DNA from: JAJDTQ01 sp965204235
GTDB taxonomy: Bacteria > Desulfobacterota > Binatia > UBA9968 > JAJDTQ01
Assembly: GCA_965204235.1 (NCBI GenBank)
Contig: OZ241979.1
Coordinates: 1,054,001 to 1,118,000 of the forward strand
Reading direction: 5' to 3'
Length of the DNA stretch: 64,000 nucleotides
Shown here in pieces: positions 16,560-25,651 of this stretch (its first letter is position 1; each line of letters begins with the position of its first letter). Below the pieces are notes generated by a model that was not told where the DNA came from, made no database searches, and saw nothing but the letters and a program-made list of their open reading frames with translations. The position numbers were made by a program, and so were the translations under genes.

Positions 16560-17984
16560 GTGACCAGGGACGTCATCGTCGTCGGCGGAGGCATCTCCGG
16601 TCTGGCCGCGGCCCATCGGCTGACGGAGCTGGGCCGGGCCGGACCCTTCGAGTTCCGGGTCACGCTGCTGGAGGCGTCCGGCCGACTCGGAGGCGTCATC
16701 GCCACCGAGTCGGTCGGGGACCTGCTCATGGAGCTCGGCCCGGATTCCTGCATCACAGACAAACCCGCAGCCCTGCGCCTCTGTGAGCGCGTGGGGCTCG
16801 CCGAGCGTCTGGTTGCGCCGCAACACGGGGGTTCGAAGCTCTACACCGTCCACCGGCAGGAGTTGACGCCGCTCCCCGAAGGGTTCCTGTTGATGGCCCC
16901 CACGCGGGTGGGGCCGGTCCTGCGCAGCCCCCTGTTCTCCTGGAGGGGCAAGCTGCGCATGGCCCTGGAGCCCGTGCTGCCCCGGCGCTCCCGCGGCGGG
17001 GACGAGAGCCTCGCGTCGTTCGTGCGGCGCCGGCTGGGCAGCGAGGTGCTCGAGCGGGTGGCGCAACCCCTCATCGGCGGCATCTACGCCTCGGACCCGG
17101 AGGCCCTCAGCCTGGCCGCGGCCATGCCCCGGTTCCCGGAAATGGAGCGCGACCACGGCAGCATCGTCCTCGGGACCCGCCGGGCGCAGGAAAGGCGCGC
17201 ACGGGCGGAGGGCGAGACCGGCGCGCGCTGGGGCCTGTTCGTCAGCATCGACGGGGGCATGGAAGTGCTGGTGCGCGGCCTCGCAGACGCCCTGGGTCCC
17301 GAAGCGCCGCGCCTGGGCGCGCGGGTCCGGGAACTGTCATGGGACCCCGGGACCCGCCGCTGGCGCGCAGACGCCGGCAGCGACCGGTTCGAGGCCGACG
17401 CGGTCGTCTGCGCGCTGCCCGCCTTCGCCGCCGCGGACGTGCTGGCGGCGCTGGACGGGGAGCTTGCACGGGAGCTCAAGTCCATCCCCTTCTCGTCCAC
17501 CGCCACCGTCAACCTCGCCTACCGCCGCAGCGACATCGCCCACCCCCTCGACGGCTACGGGTTCGTGGTCCCCCACGCCGAACGCCGGACCATCACCGCG
17601 TGCACCTTCAGCAGCGTGAAGTACGCCGGCAGGGCGCCCAAGGACGTGGCCCTGCTGCGCTGCTTCGCGGGCGGCGCCTTGCAACCGCATCTGCTCGACC
17701 AACCGGACTCCGTCCTCGAAGCCCGGGTCCGGGAGGACCTGGAGGCGCTCCTGGGCGTCTCCGGCGCGCCGACGCTCTGCCGCACCGCCCGCTACCCGGA
17801 CGGCATGCCCCAGTACAACGTCGGCCACCTGGAGCGCGTGGAAAGGATCGAAGCCCGGCTGGAACGCTTCCCTGCCCTCGCCCTGGCCGGCAAGAGCTAC
17901 CGCGGCGTGGGCATCGCCGACTGCGTCCACAGCGGCGAAAGGGCCGCGGAACGGGTCGCGGACGAACTCGCCCGGGGAGCGTGA
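16560..17984 (+). CDS. hemG: Protoporphyrinogen/coproporphyrinogen oxidase, HemY/HemG FAD type
   Basis: FAD-dependent oxidation of a porphyrinogen to a porphyrin using oxygen. The 474-residue protein opens with the dinucleotide motif Val-Val-Gly-Gly-Gly-Ile-Ser-Gly-Leu-Ala-Ala-Ala, then Leu-Glu-Ala-Ser-Gly-Arg-Leu-Gly-Gly (the Glu and Arg-Leu-Gly-Gly of flavin amine oxidase-like folds), and ends with Leu-Ala-Gly-x-Ser-Tyr-Arg-Gly-Val-Gly, the FAD ribose/pyrophosphate site. The start is GTG 16560 with GGAG five bases away. It completes the hemE-hemG pair; whether protoporphyrinogen or coproporphyrinogen is the substrate cannot be read from these motifs. Confidence 0.9.
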   Translation: MTRDVIVVGGGISGLAAAHRLTELGRAGPFEFRVTLLEASGRLGGVIATESVGDLLMELGPDSCITDKPAALRLCERVGLAERLVAPQHGGSKLYTVHRQELTPLPEGFLLMAPTRVGPVLRSPLFSWRGKLRMALEPVLPRRSRGGDESLASFVRRRLGSEVLERVAQPLIGGIYASDPEALSLAAAMPRFPEMERDHGSIVLGTRRAQERRARAEGETGARWGLFVSIDGGMEVLVRGLADALGPEAPRLGARVRELSWDPGTRRWRADAGSDRFEADAVVCALPAFAAADVLAALDGELARELKSIPFSSTATVNLAYRRSDIAHPLDGYGFVVPHAERRTITACTFSSVKYAGRAPKDVALLRCFAGGALQPHLLDQPDSVLEARVREDLEALLGVSGAPTLCRTARYPDGMPQYNVGHLERVERIEARLERFPALALAGKSYRGVGIADCVHSGERAAERVADELARGA

Positions 17985-18005
17985 CCGCGGGGCAACCCCG
18001 GTCAC
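17981..18005. terminator. Hairpin at hemG end
   Basis: GTGACC, a two-base bulge, GGGG, loop CAA, CCCC and GGTCAC form a strong stem that covers the hemG stop codon. There is no T run. It lies in the 37-bp convergent gap with the VOC gene and could end both transcripts. Confidence 0.5.
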
Positions 18006-18021
18006 AGGCTCCCGCGGACCG

Positions 18022-18441
18022 CTACCCGCTGCCGATCTCCTGCCGGCTGAGGCGAGGCTCGTAGAGCATCTGGATCACCACGCCGTCGGGGTCGGCGCAA
18101 TAGAAAGAGGCACTGCCGTCCCGGTGGCGCTCGAAGGGTTTGAGGATGGCGACGTCCCTCGCCCGGAACTCGTCTTCGAGCTCCCGGACCCGGTCCATGT
18201 CCGAGACGATGAAACCCAGGTGGTCGAGGGAGGATGCGACGGACGCGGGCGCCTGCCCGTCGGGGAGCTGGTGCAGGGCGAGGTTGTCGGAGCCGGAACT
18301 GAGATAGACGTTTCCGGGGTCGGGCTGCCACACCACCTCCAGGCCCAGGACCTCCCGGTAGAACGCCTTCGAGCGCTCGATGTCCGTCACGTTGAGGGCG
18401 ACGTGGCGCATTCCCATCAAGCCGCTGAGCGCCCTGGGCAT
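18022..18441 (-). CDS. VOC-superfamily (glyoxalase/dioxygenase fold) protein
   Basis: A 139-residue single-domain metalloenzyme-type protein with two beta-alpha-beta-beta-beta modules. The first starts Met-Arg-His-Val-Ala-Leu-Asn-Val and the second Leu-Asp-His-Leu-Gly-Phe, giving the two expected His ligands; Ala-Asp-Pro-Asp-Gly near the end precedes a Glu in Leu-Tyr-Glu that could be the third. Substrates in this superfamily range from methylglyoxal to catechols and fosfomycin, so none is assigned. I chose ATG 18441; a start at 18516 would add 25 low-complexity residues. Confidence 0.75.
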   Translation of the reverse strand: MPRALSGLMGMRHVALNVTDIERSKAFYREVLGLEVVWQPDPGNVYLSSGSDNLALHQLPDGQAPASVASSLDHLGFIVSDMDRVRELEDEFRARDVAILKPFERHRDGSASFYCADPDGVVIQMLYEPRLSRQEIGSG

Positions 18442-18500
18442 GGTTCGGTCCTCGTCGGAAGGGGTCGAGGCCGGCAGCCGGCCGGCCTCACGCGGGGTTC

Positions 18501-18624
18501 GGGAACCCCTGGTCAATCTTGGATCAAGGCGTCTCTCCCTCTGGGAAAGCGCGTCCTTCGACTTCGCTACGCTCAGGATGAACGGAGATCTTCGCTTCGC
18601 TCAGGACGAACGGGGTGCAATGGT

Positions 18625-18639
<15 letters not shown>
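18501..18639 (+). repeat. Dispersed intergenic repeat, copy A3 (long form)
   Basis: Long version: a 5' arm (GGGAACCCCTGGTCAATC ... GGCGTCTCTCC), then GGGAAAGCGCGTCC, the TTCGCTACGCTCAGGATGAA core, a second TCAGGACGAACGGGG unit and the tail CAATGGTTCAGGGTTTCC. The tail runs into the end of the Mo-hydroxylase FAD-subunit gene and provides its stop codon (18627-18625). Confidence 0.8.
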
Positions 18640-19485
<846 letters not shown>

Positions 19486-19494
19486 GGTCGGCTC

Positions 19495-21831
19495 TCACTG
19501 GTTGGTCTTGGCGCCGCCTTGGCACAGGCGCCAGATCTTCTCGGGCTTGAGGGGCATGTCGATGTGGGTGACGCCGAACGGCGCCAACGCATCCACCACC
19601 GCGTTGACGATGGAGGGCGTGGAGCCGATGGTGCCGGCCTCGCCCACTCCCTTCACCCCCAGGGGGTTCACTTCCGTGGGGGTCTCCGTGCGCGCGAACT
19701 CCAGGGCCGGCAGGTCTTCCGCCCGGGCCACCGCGTAGTCCATGAGGCTGCCCGTGACCAACTGGCCGTCCTTGTCGTACACCACCTCCTCGAAGAGCGC
19801 CTGCCCCAGCCCCTGGGCGATGCCCCCCTGGACCTGGCCATCCACGATCAACGGGTTGATGACCTTGCCGCAGTCGTCCACCGCCACGTACTTCCTGATC
19901 TCGACCTCGCCGCTTTGGGGGTCCACCTCCACCACGCAGACGTGCGTGCCGAAGGGGAAGGTGAAGTTCTTGGGCTCGAACACCGAGGTCGCCTGGAGTC
20001 CGGGCTCCATGCCCGCGGGCAACTTGGTGGCCACGTGGGCTTGCACGGCCACGTCCTGGATGGTGACGCCCTTGTCGGGCACGCCCTTGACCGTGAACCT
20101 GCCGTCCTCGAACTCCAGGTCCTCGGCGCTGCACTCCAGCACGTTGGCGGCGATGGCCTGGGCCTTCTCCCGGACCTTTTGGGCCGCCATCAACACCGCT
20201 GTGCCGCCCACCGCGATGCCGCGGCTGCCGAACGTGCCGATGCCGTTGGGCACCACGGCCGTGTCCCCGTGGAGCACGGCCACGTCCTCGATGGGAACTC
20301 CGAGCTCGTCCGAGACGATCTGCGCGAAGGTCGTTTCCTCCCCCTGGCCGTGGGGCGACACGCCGGTCAACACGGTGGTCTTGCCGGTGAAGTCCAGGCG
20401 CACGGTGCCGCTTTCCCATCCTCCCGCGGGCAACGCCGCGGAAGGACCCATGGCGCAGATCTCCACGTAGGTGGAGAGGCCGATGCCCATGTAGCGGCCC
20501 TCCTCCCGGAGCCTCTTCTGCTCGGCGCGAAGGTCGTCGTAACCCGCCATCTCCAGCGCCTTGTCGAGGGCCGCCTGGTAGTTGCCGCTGTCGTAGGCCA
20601 GTCCGGTGGCCACCGGCAAAGGAAAGTCCGAGGGCCGGGCAAAGTTCTTCCGGCGCACCTCCACCGGATCCATGCCCAGTTCGCGGGCGACCAGGTCGAG
20701 GGTCCGCTCGATCACGAACGTGGCTTCGGGCCTCCCGGCGCCGCGGTAGGCGTCGGTGGCGATCTTGTTGGTGAAGCCGCCGGTGGAGCGGAACCTCACG
20801 GTGGGGATCTTGTAGCACCCGCTGACCATCAGGCCGGTGAGCGGCGGCATCCCCGGCGTGAGGAGTTGGTAGTAGGCGCCGGTGTCCAGCATGCAGTCGT
20901 AGTACACGCCCAGGATCGTGCCGTCCTTCTTCACCGCGGCTTCCACGGTTCCCACCTGTCCGCGTCCGTGGATGGTGGCCTGCAGGTTCTCGCGCCGTCC
21001 TTCGATCCACTTCACCGGACGCTTGAGCCGCATGGCCAAGTACGCCAGCAGGCCCTCTTCCCGATAGACGTTCAGCTTGCATCCGAAGCCGCCGCCCACT
21101 TCCGGGGCGATGACCCGGATGTGGTGCTCCGGGAACCCGAGCATGAGGGCGAGTTGCGCCCGCAGGAGGTGGGGGATCTGGGTCGAAGTCCAGACGGTCA
21201 GTTCATCCTCTCCCGGAAAGTACCGGGCCACTACCCCGCGGGTCTCCACCGGGATGGGCGCCAGCCGCTGGTGCACGAACTTCTGCCTGATGACGGCGTC
21301 CGCCTCGGCCCGGGCCTTGTCCATGTCCCCCTGGCCGAGCTCGAAGGTAAACGCCTGGTTGTCGGGCCATTGGGGATGGACCTTGGGCGCGCCCGGGGTC
21401 AGCGCCTGTTCCAGGTCCGACACCGCGGGGAGCGGCTCGTAGTCCACCTCGATGAGGTCCAGGGCGTCCCGGGCCGTGTACGAGTCCTCGGCAACCGCCG
21501 CGGCCACCGGCTCTCCCACGTAACGCACGCATCCCTTGGCCAGCACCGGGTGTTCCGGCGTGCGCAACGTGGGGTTGGACGCCGCACACGGCACCGACCC
21601 CACGCGGTCGCCCAAGTCCCCGGAGGTCACCGCGGTGACGACGCCGGGCAGCGCCAGCGCCGCGTCGGTGCGGACGCCGTTGACGCGGGCGTGGGCGTGG
21701 GGGCTGCGCAGGATGGCCACGTAGAGGACGTCCGCCAGCCGGATGTCGTCCACGTAGTGCGAGAGACCCTGCACCAGGCGCGGGTCTTCCCGCCGCTTCA
21801 CCTTGGTTCCTACAAGCTTGCTTACCGGCAT
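19495..21831 (-). CDS. Molybdenum hydroxylase, large Mo-cofactor subunit (form II CoxL-like/XDH family)
   Basis: A 778-residue catalytic subunit binding molybdopterin-cytosine-dinucleotide type cofactor. Near residue 360 the active-site loop reads Ala-Tyr-Arg-Gly-Ala-Gly-Arg, the form II signature, not the Cys-bearing loop of true CO dehydrogenases; near residue 730 the catalytic Glu is in Gly-Val-Gly-Glu-Ala-Gly. Gly-Gly-Gly-Phe-Gly and Gly-Gln-Gly motifs for the cofactor are present. The enzyme is therefore more likely a hydroxylase of an aldehyde, purine or N-heterocycle than a CO oxidiser. Order small-large-medium from a common promoter; 3-bp gap to the small subunit. Confidence 0.88.
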   Translation of the reverse strand: MPVSKLVGTKVKRREDPRLVQGLSHYVDDIRLADVLYVAILRSPHAHARVNGVRTDAALALPGVVTAVTSGDLGDRVGSVPCAASNPTLRTPEHPVLAKGCVRYVGEPVAAAVAEDSYTARDALDLIEVDYEPLPAVSDLEQALTPGAPKVHPQWPDNQAFTFELGQGDMDKARAEADAVIRQKFVHQRLAPIPVETRGVVARYFPGEDELTVWTSTQIPHLLRAQLALMLGFPEHHIRVIAPEVGGGFGCKLNVYREEGLLAYLAMRLKRPVKWIEGRRENLQATIHGRGQVGTVEAAVKKDGTILGVYYDCMLDTGAYYQLLTPGMPPLTGLMVSGCYKIPTVRFRSTGGFTNKIATDAYRGAGRPEATFVIERTLDLVARELGMDPVEVRRKNFARPSDFPLPVATGLAYDSGNYQAALDKALEMAGYDDLRAEQKRLREEGRYMGIGLSTYVEICAMGPSAALPAGGWESGTVRLDFTGKTTVLTGVSPHGQGEETTFAQIVSDELGVPIEDVAVLHGDTAVVPNGIGTFGSRGIAVGGTAVLMAAQKVREKAQAIAANVLECSAEDLEFEDGRFTVKGVPDKGVTIQDVAVQAHVATKLPAGMEPGLQATSVFEPKNFTFPFGTHVCVVEVDPQSGEVEIRKYVAVDDCGKVINPLIVDGQVQGGIAQGLGQALFEEVVYDKDGQLVTGSLMDYAVARAEDLPALEFARTETPTEVNPLGVKGVGEAGTIGSTPSIVNAVVDALAPFGVTHIDMPLKPEKIWRLCQGGAKTNQ

Positions 21832-21834
21832 GGC

Positions 21835-22317
21835 TTACGTCCCAGCTTTCGTTTGTTCCGCGGCCTGCTTCACCGCATCCACGATATGCTTGTACCCGGT
21901 ACAGCGGCAGATGTTGCCTTCGAGCCCGTGGCGGATCTCCTCTTCCGAGGGATTCGGATGTTCGTCGAGGAGTTGCTGCGTGGCCATGATCATGCCCGGA
22001 GTGCAGAAGCCGCACTGGAGCCCGTGGCAGTCCCAGAACGCCTGCTGTATCGGATGGAGCCCGTCCTCGGTGGCCAGCGATTCGATGGTCCGGACCTCGC
22101 ACCCGTCCGCCTGGACCGCCAGCAGCGTGCACGACTTGACCGCGGCTCCGTCCACCAGGACCGTGCAGGCCCCGCACAGGCTCGTCTCGCAGCCGATGTG
22201 GGTCCCGGTGAGCCCCAGCACGTCCCGCAGGTAGTGCACCAGCAACAGGCGGGGCTCCACCTCGTCCGTCCGGCTGGCCCCGTTGACTCGAACCTCAAGT
22301 TTGGCCGTTTTCTTCAT
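21835..22317 (-). CDS. Molybdenum hydroxylase, [2Fe-2S] small subunit (CoxS type)
   Basis: A 160-residue iron-sulfur subunit. The plant-ferredoxin-type cluster is held by Cys43, Cys48, Cys51 and Cys63, and the second, alpha-helical cluster by Leu-Gln-Cys-Gly-Phe-Cys-Thr-Pro-Gly and Gly-Asn-Ile-Cys-Arg-Cys-Thr-Gly. It relays electrons from the Mo site to FAD. The ATG at 22317 is preceded by GAGGGACC and matches the family N-terminus; a much longer frame upstream is only the reverse of the arylsulfotransferase-like gene. It is the first gene of the operon. Confidence 0.92.
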   Translation of the reverse strand: MKKTAKLEVRVNGASRTDEVEPRLLLVHYLRDVLGLTGTHIGCETSLCGACTVLVDGAAVKSCTLLAVQADGCEVRTIESLATEDGLHPIQQAFWDCHGLQCGFCTPGMIMATQQLLDEHPNPSEEEIRHGLEGNICRCTGYKHIVDAVKQAAEQTKAGT

Positions 22318-22547
22318 GGTCCCTCGTCCTTTGGACTCCAAGGATACATCCCGGGAAGCGGGCGCGTCAACATCAATTTGAACCCCCTTGACCTTCTCCC
22401 CTTTCTCCCGGGAGAGGGAGGTTTCAGGCGCCTGCCTGCCCGCACGTGGTAGCGGGACCCGGATTGGAAACCGGGAGCCTCTCCAGGCAATGGGTGGCGT
22501 CATCGACAGATCGACGTCGCGTGATATACTCGCCAGGAGTTTGCGCC

Positions 22548-22710
22548 GCAGGAAAACTTGGTGGACGGGCTGGATTGACGGCGTTTTACGCGCCATATGA
22601 AGGGGACGGGCGCCGGAACGCGCCGTATGAGCCTCGGATGATGCTGAAGGTGCTGCTGTATGGATATGCGACGGGAGTGTTTTCTTCGCGGGGGATGGCG
22701 AGCAAGCGCA
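22548..22710 (+). pseudogene. IS1182-family transposase remnant
   Basis: About 55 codons of the DUF772-type N-terminal region of IS1182-like transposases: Gln-Glu-Asn-Leu-Val-Asp-Gly-Leu-Asp, then a one-base frame loss near 22575, then Ala-Phe-Tyr-Ala-Pro-Tyr-Glu-Gly-Asp-Gly, Pro-Arg-Met-Met-Leu-Lys-Val-Leu-Leu-Tyr-Gly-Tyr-Ala-Thr-Gly and Ser-Ser-Arg. Nothing of the catalytic DDE domain follows. The right part overlaps, in another frame, the start of the arylsulfotransferase-like gene. The gap 22318-22547 also has a short CTCCCGGGAGA palindrome near 22408 and no gene. Confidence 0.75.
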
Positions 22711-24156
22711 AGGCTCCTCGAAAGGGCGCCGGTGCTCTTGTTCGTGGGGGCGCTCATGCTGGCGACCTTCGCTGGCGGGCTGTGCGTCGCGCGGTACAAG
22801 GTCTTCCCCTACGCTCTCTTGTCTTCCGCCAGGAAAACCTTCGTCTCGATGGTCGAGATCCAGCTCCACGATCCCTACCGGGACGGGGATTTCGTGGACG
22901 TCCCTCCCGACCAGGCGGCGGCCCGGCGCTTCGAGTTCATCGGCAGCGATCACCTGACCGACTCGATCCTGGTTCCGGGAGGGCGGCATCTCTTCCGGGA
23001 ATACTGTCCGGGTCACGTGGGCTGTCTTGCGGTGGAGTACGCAGGCCGCGGCGAAGTCCGGCAGGCTTGGCCGTACCGCCCAGACGAGTTGGAGAAATGG
23101 CTGGAGAATGACGAGTTCACTGCGGACTTCCCGTACGAGTACACGCCCGGGTTCTCCTTTATCGAATATGCGTACATCGTTGGAGTATTGAAATACCCCG
23201 ATGGCGATCTCCTGGCGGTCTTCCACTTCAGTCATACCCACCCCTACGGCGGCGGGGTGGCGCGCATCGACCGGAGCGGCAAGCCGGTGTGGTACCGCCC
23301 GGACTACAGCCACCATCGACCACAACTGACTAACCGGACAGCAGTGCAACTGACCGATGGCGAAGTCGTCCTGGTTCCAGGCCATCGGCTCGGCGGGCCC
23401 GTGGATACCGAGCTTGTACCGGGACGGGACGGCCTCCGAATCAGGAGGATCAGGAGGCCATGTCCGCAATGGAATCACGATCTCCTGAACGTAATCGACC
23501 CTGCCGGGAGGCTGCTGAGAGAGACCTCCGTGTTCGACGCCATACTCCAGTCCCTCTATGCCCCGCTTTTGCTCCGTGTGGATCCTTGTAACCCGACGCA
23601 CGTCAATTCCATCCACCCGCTGGGAGACGACGCCGCAGGCGCGGGCTTCGAACCCGGAGACCTGGTCGTGTCCATGAGGAACCTGCACGCATTCGCCATA
23701 TTGGACCGGGACACCCATCGGTTGAAGCGCATGGTGGGGGGCGGGTTCAGAATGCAGCACTCGGTCCTGCATTTCGAGGGGTCCCGGTTCCTCGTGCTGG
23801 ATAACCGGGGCAGCAGAACCACGGACGGCGCTTGGAGAATATCACGGCTGCTGATGGTGGACGCGGCGAGCGGCGAGGAGACCGCCATCTTCCCGAACCA
23901 CCGGACTCCCGGCCATTTACGAGAACTGTACACTCATTTGGCCGGCGGGGTCGCCATTTCCCCGGATCGCCGCAGAGCCCTGGTGACGTTTACCGAGGAG
24001 GGCAAGGCCGTGGAGGTTCGGATCGCCGACGGCGCGGTGCTGGCAGTGTTCCACTCGCTCCACGACGTGTCCCATCTGGAGGAGTTTCCGGAGGAACGAG
24101 CCACCCGGGCGTTTCAGATCGGCCTCAGCGAGGTCCGCTATGGCGGTGATGGATGA
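22660..24156 (+). CDS. Membrane-anchored arylsulfotransferase-like (ASST) protein
   Basis: A 498-residue protein with one N-terminal membrane anchor (about residues 22-45) and a beta-propeller-like exported part. The ASST-type signature Asn-Pro-Thr-His-Val-Asn-Ser-Ile-His-Pro-Leu, then Gly-Asp-Leu-Val-Val-Ser-Met-Arg-Asn, lies near residues 308-342; a second His region (Gln-His-Ser-Val-Leu-His) follows. ASST enzymes move sulfate between phenolic donors and acceptors in the periplasm; many homologues are uncharacterised. The only plausible ATG (22660) lies within the transposase scrap, read in another frame, so the first about 16 residues come from IS DNA. No SD is evident. Its original start was probably lost, and expression is uncertain. 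Confidence 0.7.
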   Translation: MDMRRECFLRGGWRASARLLERAPVLLFVGALMLATFAGGLCVARYKVFPYALLSSARKTFVSMVEIQLHDPYRDGDFVDVPPDQAAARRFEFIGSDHLTDSILVPGGRHLFREYCPGHVGCLAVEYAGRGEVRQAWPYRPDELEKWLENDEFTADFPYEYTPGFSFIEYAYIVGVLKYPDGDLLAVFHFSHTHPYGGGVARIDRSGKPVWYRPDYSHHRPQLTNRTAVQLTDGEVVLVPGHRLGGPVDTELVPGRDGLRIRRIRRPCPQWNHDLLNVIDPAGRLLRETSVFDAILQSLYAPLLLRVDPCNPTHVNSIHPLGDDAAGAGFEPGDLVVSMRNLHAFAILDRDTHRLKRMVGGGFRMQHSVLHFEGSRFLVLDNRGSRTTDGAWRISRLLMVDAASGEETAIFPNHRTPGHLRELYTHLAGGVAISPDRRRALVTFTEEGKAVEVRIADGAVLAVFHSLHDVSHLEEFPEERATRAFQIGLSEVRYGGDG

Positions 24157-24292
24157 TGCGCGATTCGGAACTCTGTGGATACGGACGAAAAGGAGACTCT
24201 TCCGGCAGCAGCCCGTCCGCCGCAGATCAGGCGGCGGATTCGGGCCGCGCGGGTCCTTTGACATCCTGCACCGGAAGTCCGATAGTCACCCC

Positions 24293-25534
24293 ATGAGCGG
24301 CAGGACGAGGATCGGCGCGGGCTTGGCGGCCGCCCTCGTCCTGGCGGCCGTCGGGAAACCGGCGCCCGCTTCCGCCATCCAACCCCTCACGTCCGACCGG
24401 GCGGCCTATCGGAAGTTCGTGGGGGAGTTCCGGTCGGTGGCGCTCGGACACGGGATCCCGGGCCCGCTGTACGACCGGGCGTTCCGCGGCCTGACCCCCG
24501 ACCCGGAAGTCATCGAGAAGAACGACCGTCAACCCGAGTTCGTGCTGCCGGCGTCGCACTACGTGGCCCTGGCGGTCACGGACACGCGCGTGCGCGAAGG
24601 GCGCGCCAAGCTGTCCGAGCACGCCGCCGACCTGGAGCGCATCGAGCGGCGCTACGGCGTCGATCGCCACGTGCTGGCGGCCGTCTGGGGCATGGAGACG
24701 CTCTACGGCGCGTTGCGCGGCCGCCGGAACGTGATCCGCTCCCTCTCCACCCTGGCCTACAAGGGACGCCGCGCCAAGTTCGGGCGCAGGCAACTGCTGG
24801 CCGCGCTCGAAATCCTCGAGGCGGGAGACGTCCCGCTCCAACGCATGACCGGCTCCTGGGCCGGAGCCATGGGCCACACGCAGTTCATCCCCACCAGCTA
24901 CACGGCCTACGCGGTGGACTTCACCGGCGACGGCCGCCGGGACATCTGGGACACGCCGCAGGATGCGCTGGCCTCCACCGCCAACTACCTGCGCCGGAAC
25001 GGCTGGAACCCCGGAAGGCCCTGGGGCCACCACGTGGTCCTTCCGCAACGCCTCGGGGACGGCGCAGTCGGGCGCAAGGGCGAGAGGACGATACGCGAAT
25101 GGCGGCGCACGGGTCTGCGAAGGGCCGACGGCCTTGCGTTCCCGCACCCCGGAGACCGGGCCTACCTCTACCTCCCCGCGGGAAAGGACGGTCCCGCCTT
25201 CCTGCTGCGCCGGAACTTCCGCTCGATCATGCGCTACAACCCCGCACGCAAGTACGCCCTGGCCATCGGCCGTCTCGCCGACCGGTTGCAGGACGAGGGA
25301 GCGCCCCTGACCTGGCCGGACGGGGTCCGACCCCTGGCCGAGAGCGACCGCAAGGAGCTCCAACGCCTGCTGGCCGCCAGGGGATACGACGTCGGCGAGG
25401 TGGACGGGATCCTCGGTCCCCGGACCCGGGCCGCGGTACGGGGCTACCAGAAGGAGAAACGCCGCCGGGCGGACGGGTTCCCGCGCCCGGAACTCCTGGA
25501 TCTCCTTCGTACGGACGCCTCATCCGGACCGTAG
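24293..25534 (+). CDS. Lytic murein transglycosylase, MltB/SLT_2 family with peptidoglycan-binding domain
   Basis: Periplasmic enzyme that cleaves MurNAc-GlcNAc bonds with 1,6-anhydro product. The 413-residue protein has a signal peptide (Ala-rich, to about residue 28), the SLT_2 domain with catalytic Glu135 in Trp-Gly-Met-Glu-Thr-Leu-Tyr-Gly, Met-Gly-His-Thr-Gln-Phe-Ile-Pro-Thr-Ser-Tyr, Asp-Phe-Thr-Gly-Asp-Gly, and Ala-Asn-Tyr-Leu-Arg, and a C-terminal peptidoglycan-binding helical domain (Asp-Gly-Ile-Leu-Gly-Pro-Arg-Thr-Arg-Ala-Ala-Val). The ATG 24293 directly precedes the signal peptide. It is 136 bp after the ASST-like gene on the same strand. Confidence 0.9.
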   Translation: MSGRTRIGAGLAAALVLAAVGKPAPASAIQPLTSDRAAYRKFVGEFRSVALGHGIPGPLYDRAFRGLTPDPEVIEKNDRQPEFVLPASHYVALAVTDTRVREGRAKLSEHAADLERIERRYGVDRHVLAAVWGMETLYGALRGRRNVIRSLSTLAYKGRRAKFGRRQLLAALEILEAGDVPLQRMTGSWAGAMGHTQFIPTSYTAYAVDFTGDGRRDIWDTPQDALASTANYLRRNGWNPGRPWGHHVVLPQRLGDGAVGRKGERTIREWRRTGLRRADGLAFPHPGDRAYLYLPAGKDGPAFLLRRNFRSIMRYNPARKYALAIGRLADRLQDEGAPLTWPDGVRPLAESDRKELQRLLAARGYDVGEVDGILGPRTRAAVRGYQKEKRRRADGFPRPELLDLLRTDASSGP

Positions 25535-25628
25535 CCGGATGCCGGGAGCCTGCCCGATGGACTCGAACGGGGACCCGGAACGCCCATCGCCGTCACCGGC
25601 TCCGTCTCCGGGACGCTGGACCGCGGGC

Positions 25629-25646
25629 CGGGGGAGCCGTCCCCCG
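25629..25646. terminator. Convergent-gap hairpin
   Basis: CGGGGGA / TCCCCCG perfect 7-bp stem around GCCG in the 117-bp gap between the transglycosylase and the reverse-strand permease stop. No T run on either side, so it may be a weak bidirectional terminator. Confidence 0.4.
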
Positions 25647-25651
25647 AAGGT

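Noticed and set aside
19495..21831. Aerobic CO dehydrogenase (form I CoxL)
   Set aside because: The loop has Ala-Tyr-Arg-Gly-Ala-Gly-Arg and no Cys, the form II pattern.
22318..23772. Long reverse frame upstream of the [2Fe-2S] subunit
   Set aside because: Antisense to the ASST-like gene with no domain; the [2Fe-2S] subunit has a proper ATG at 22317 with a ribosome-binding site.
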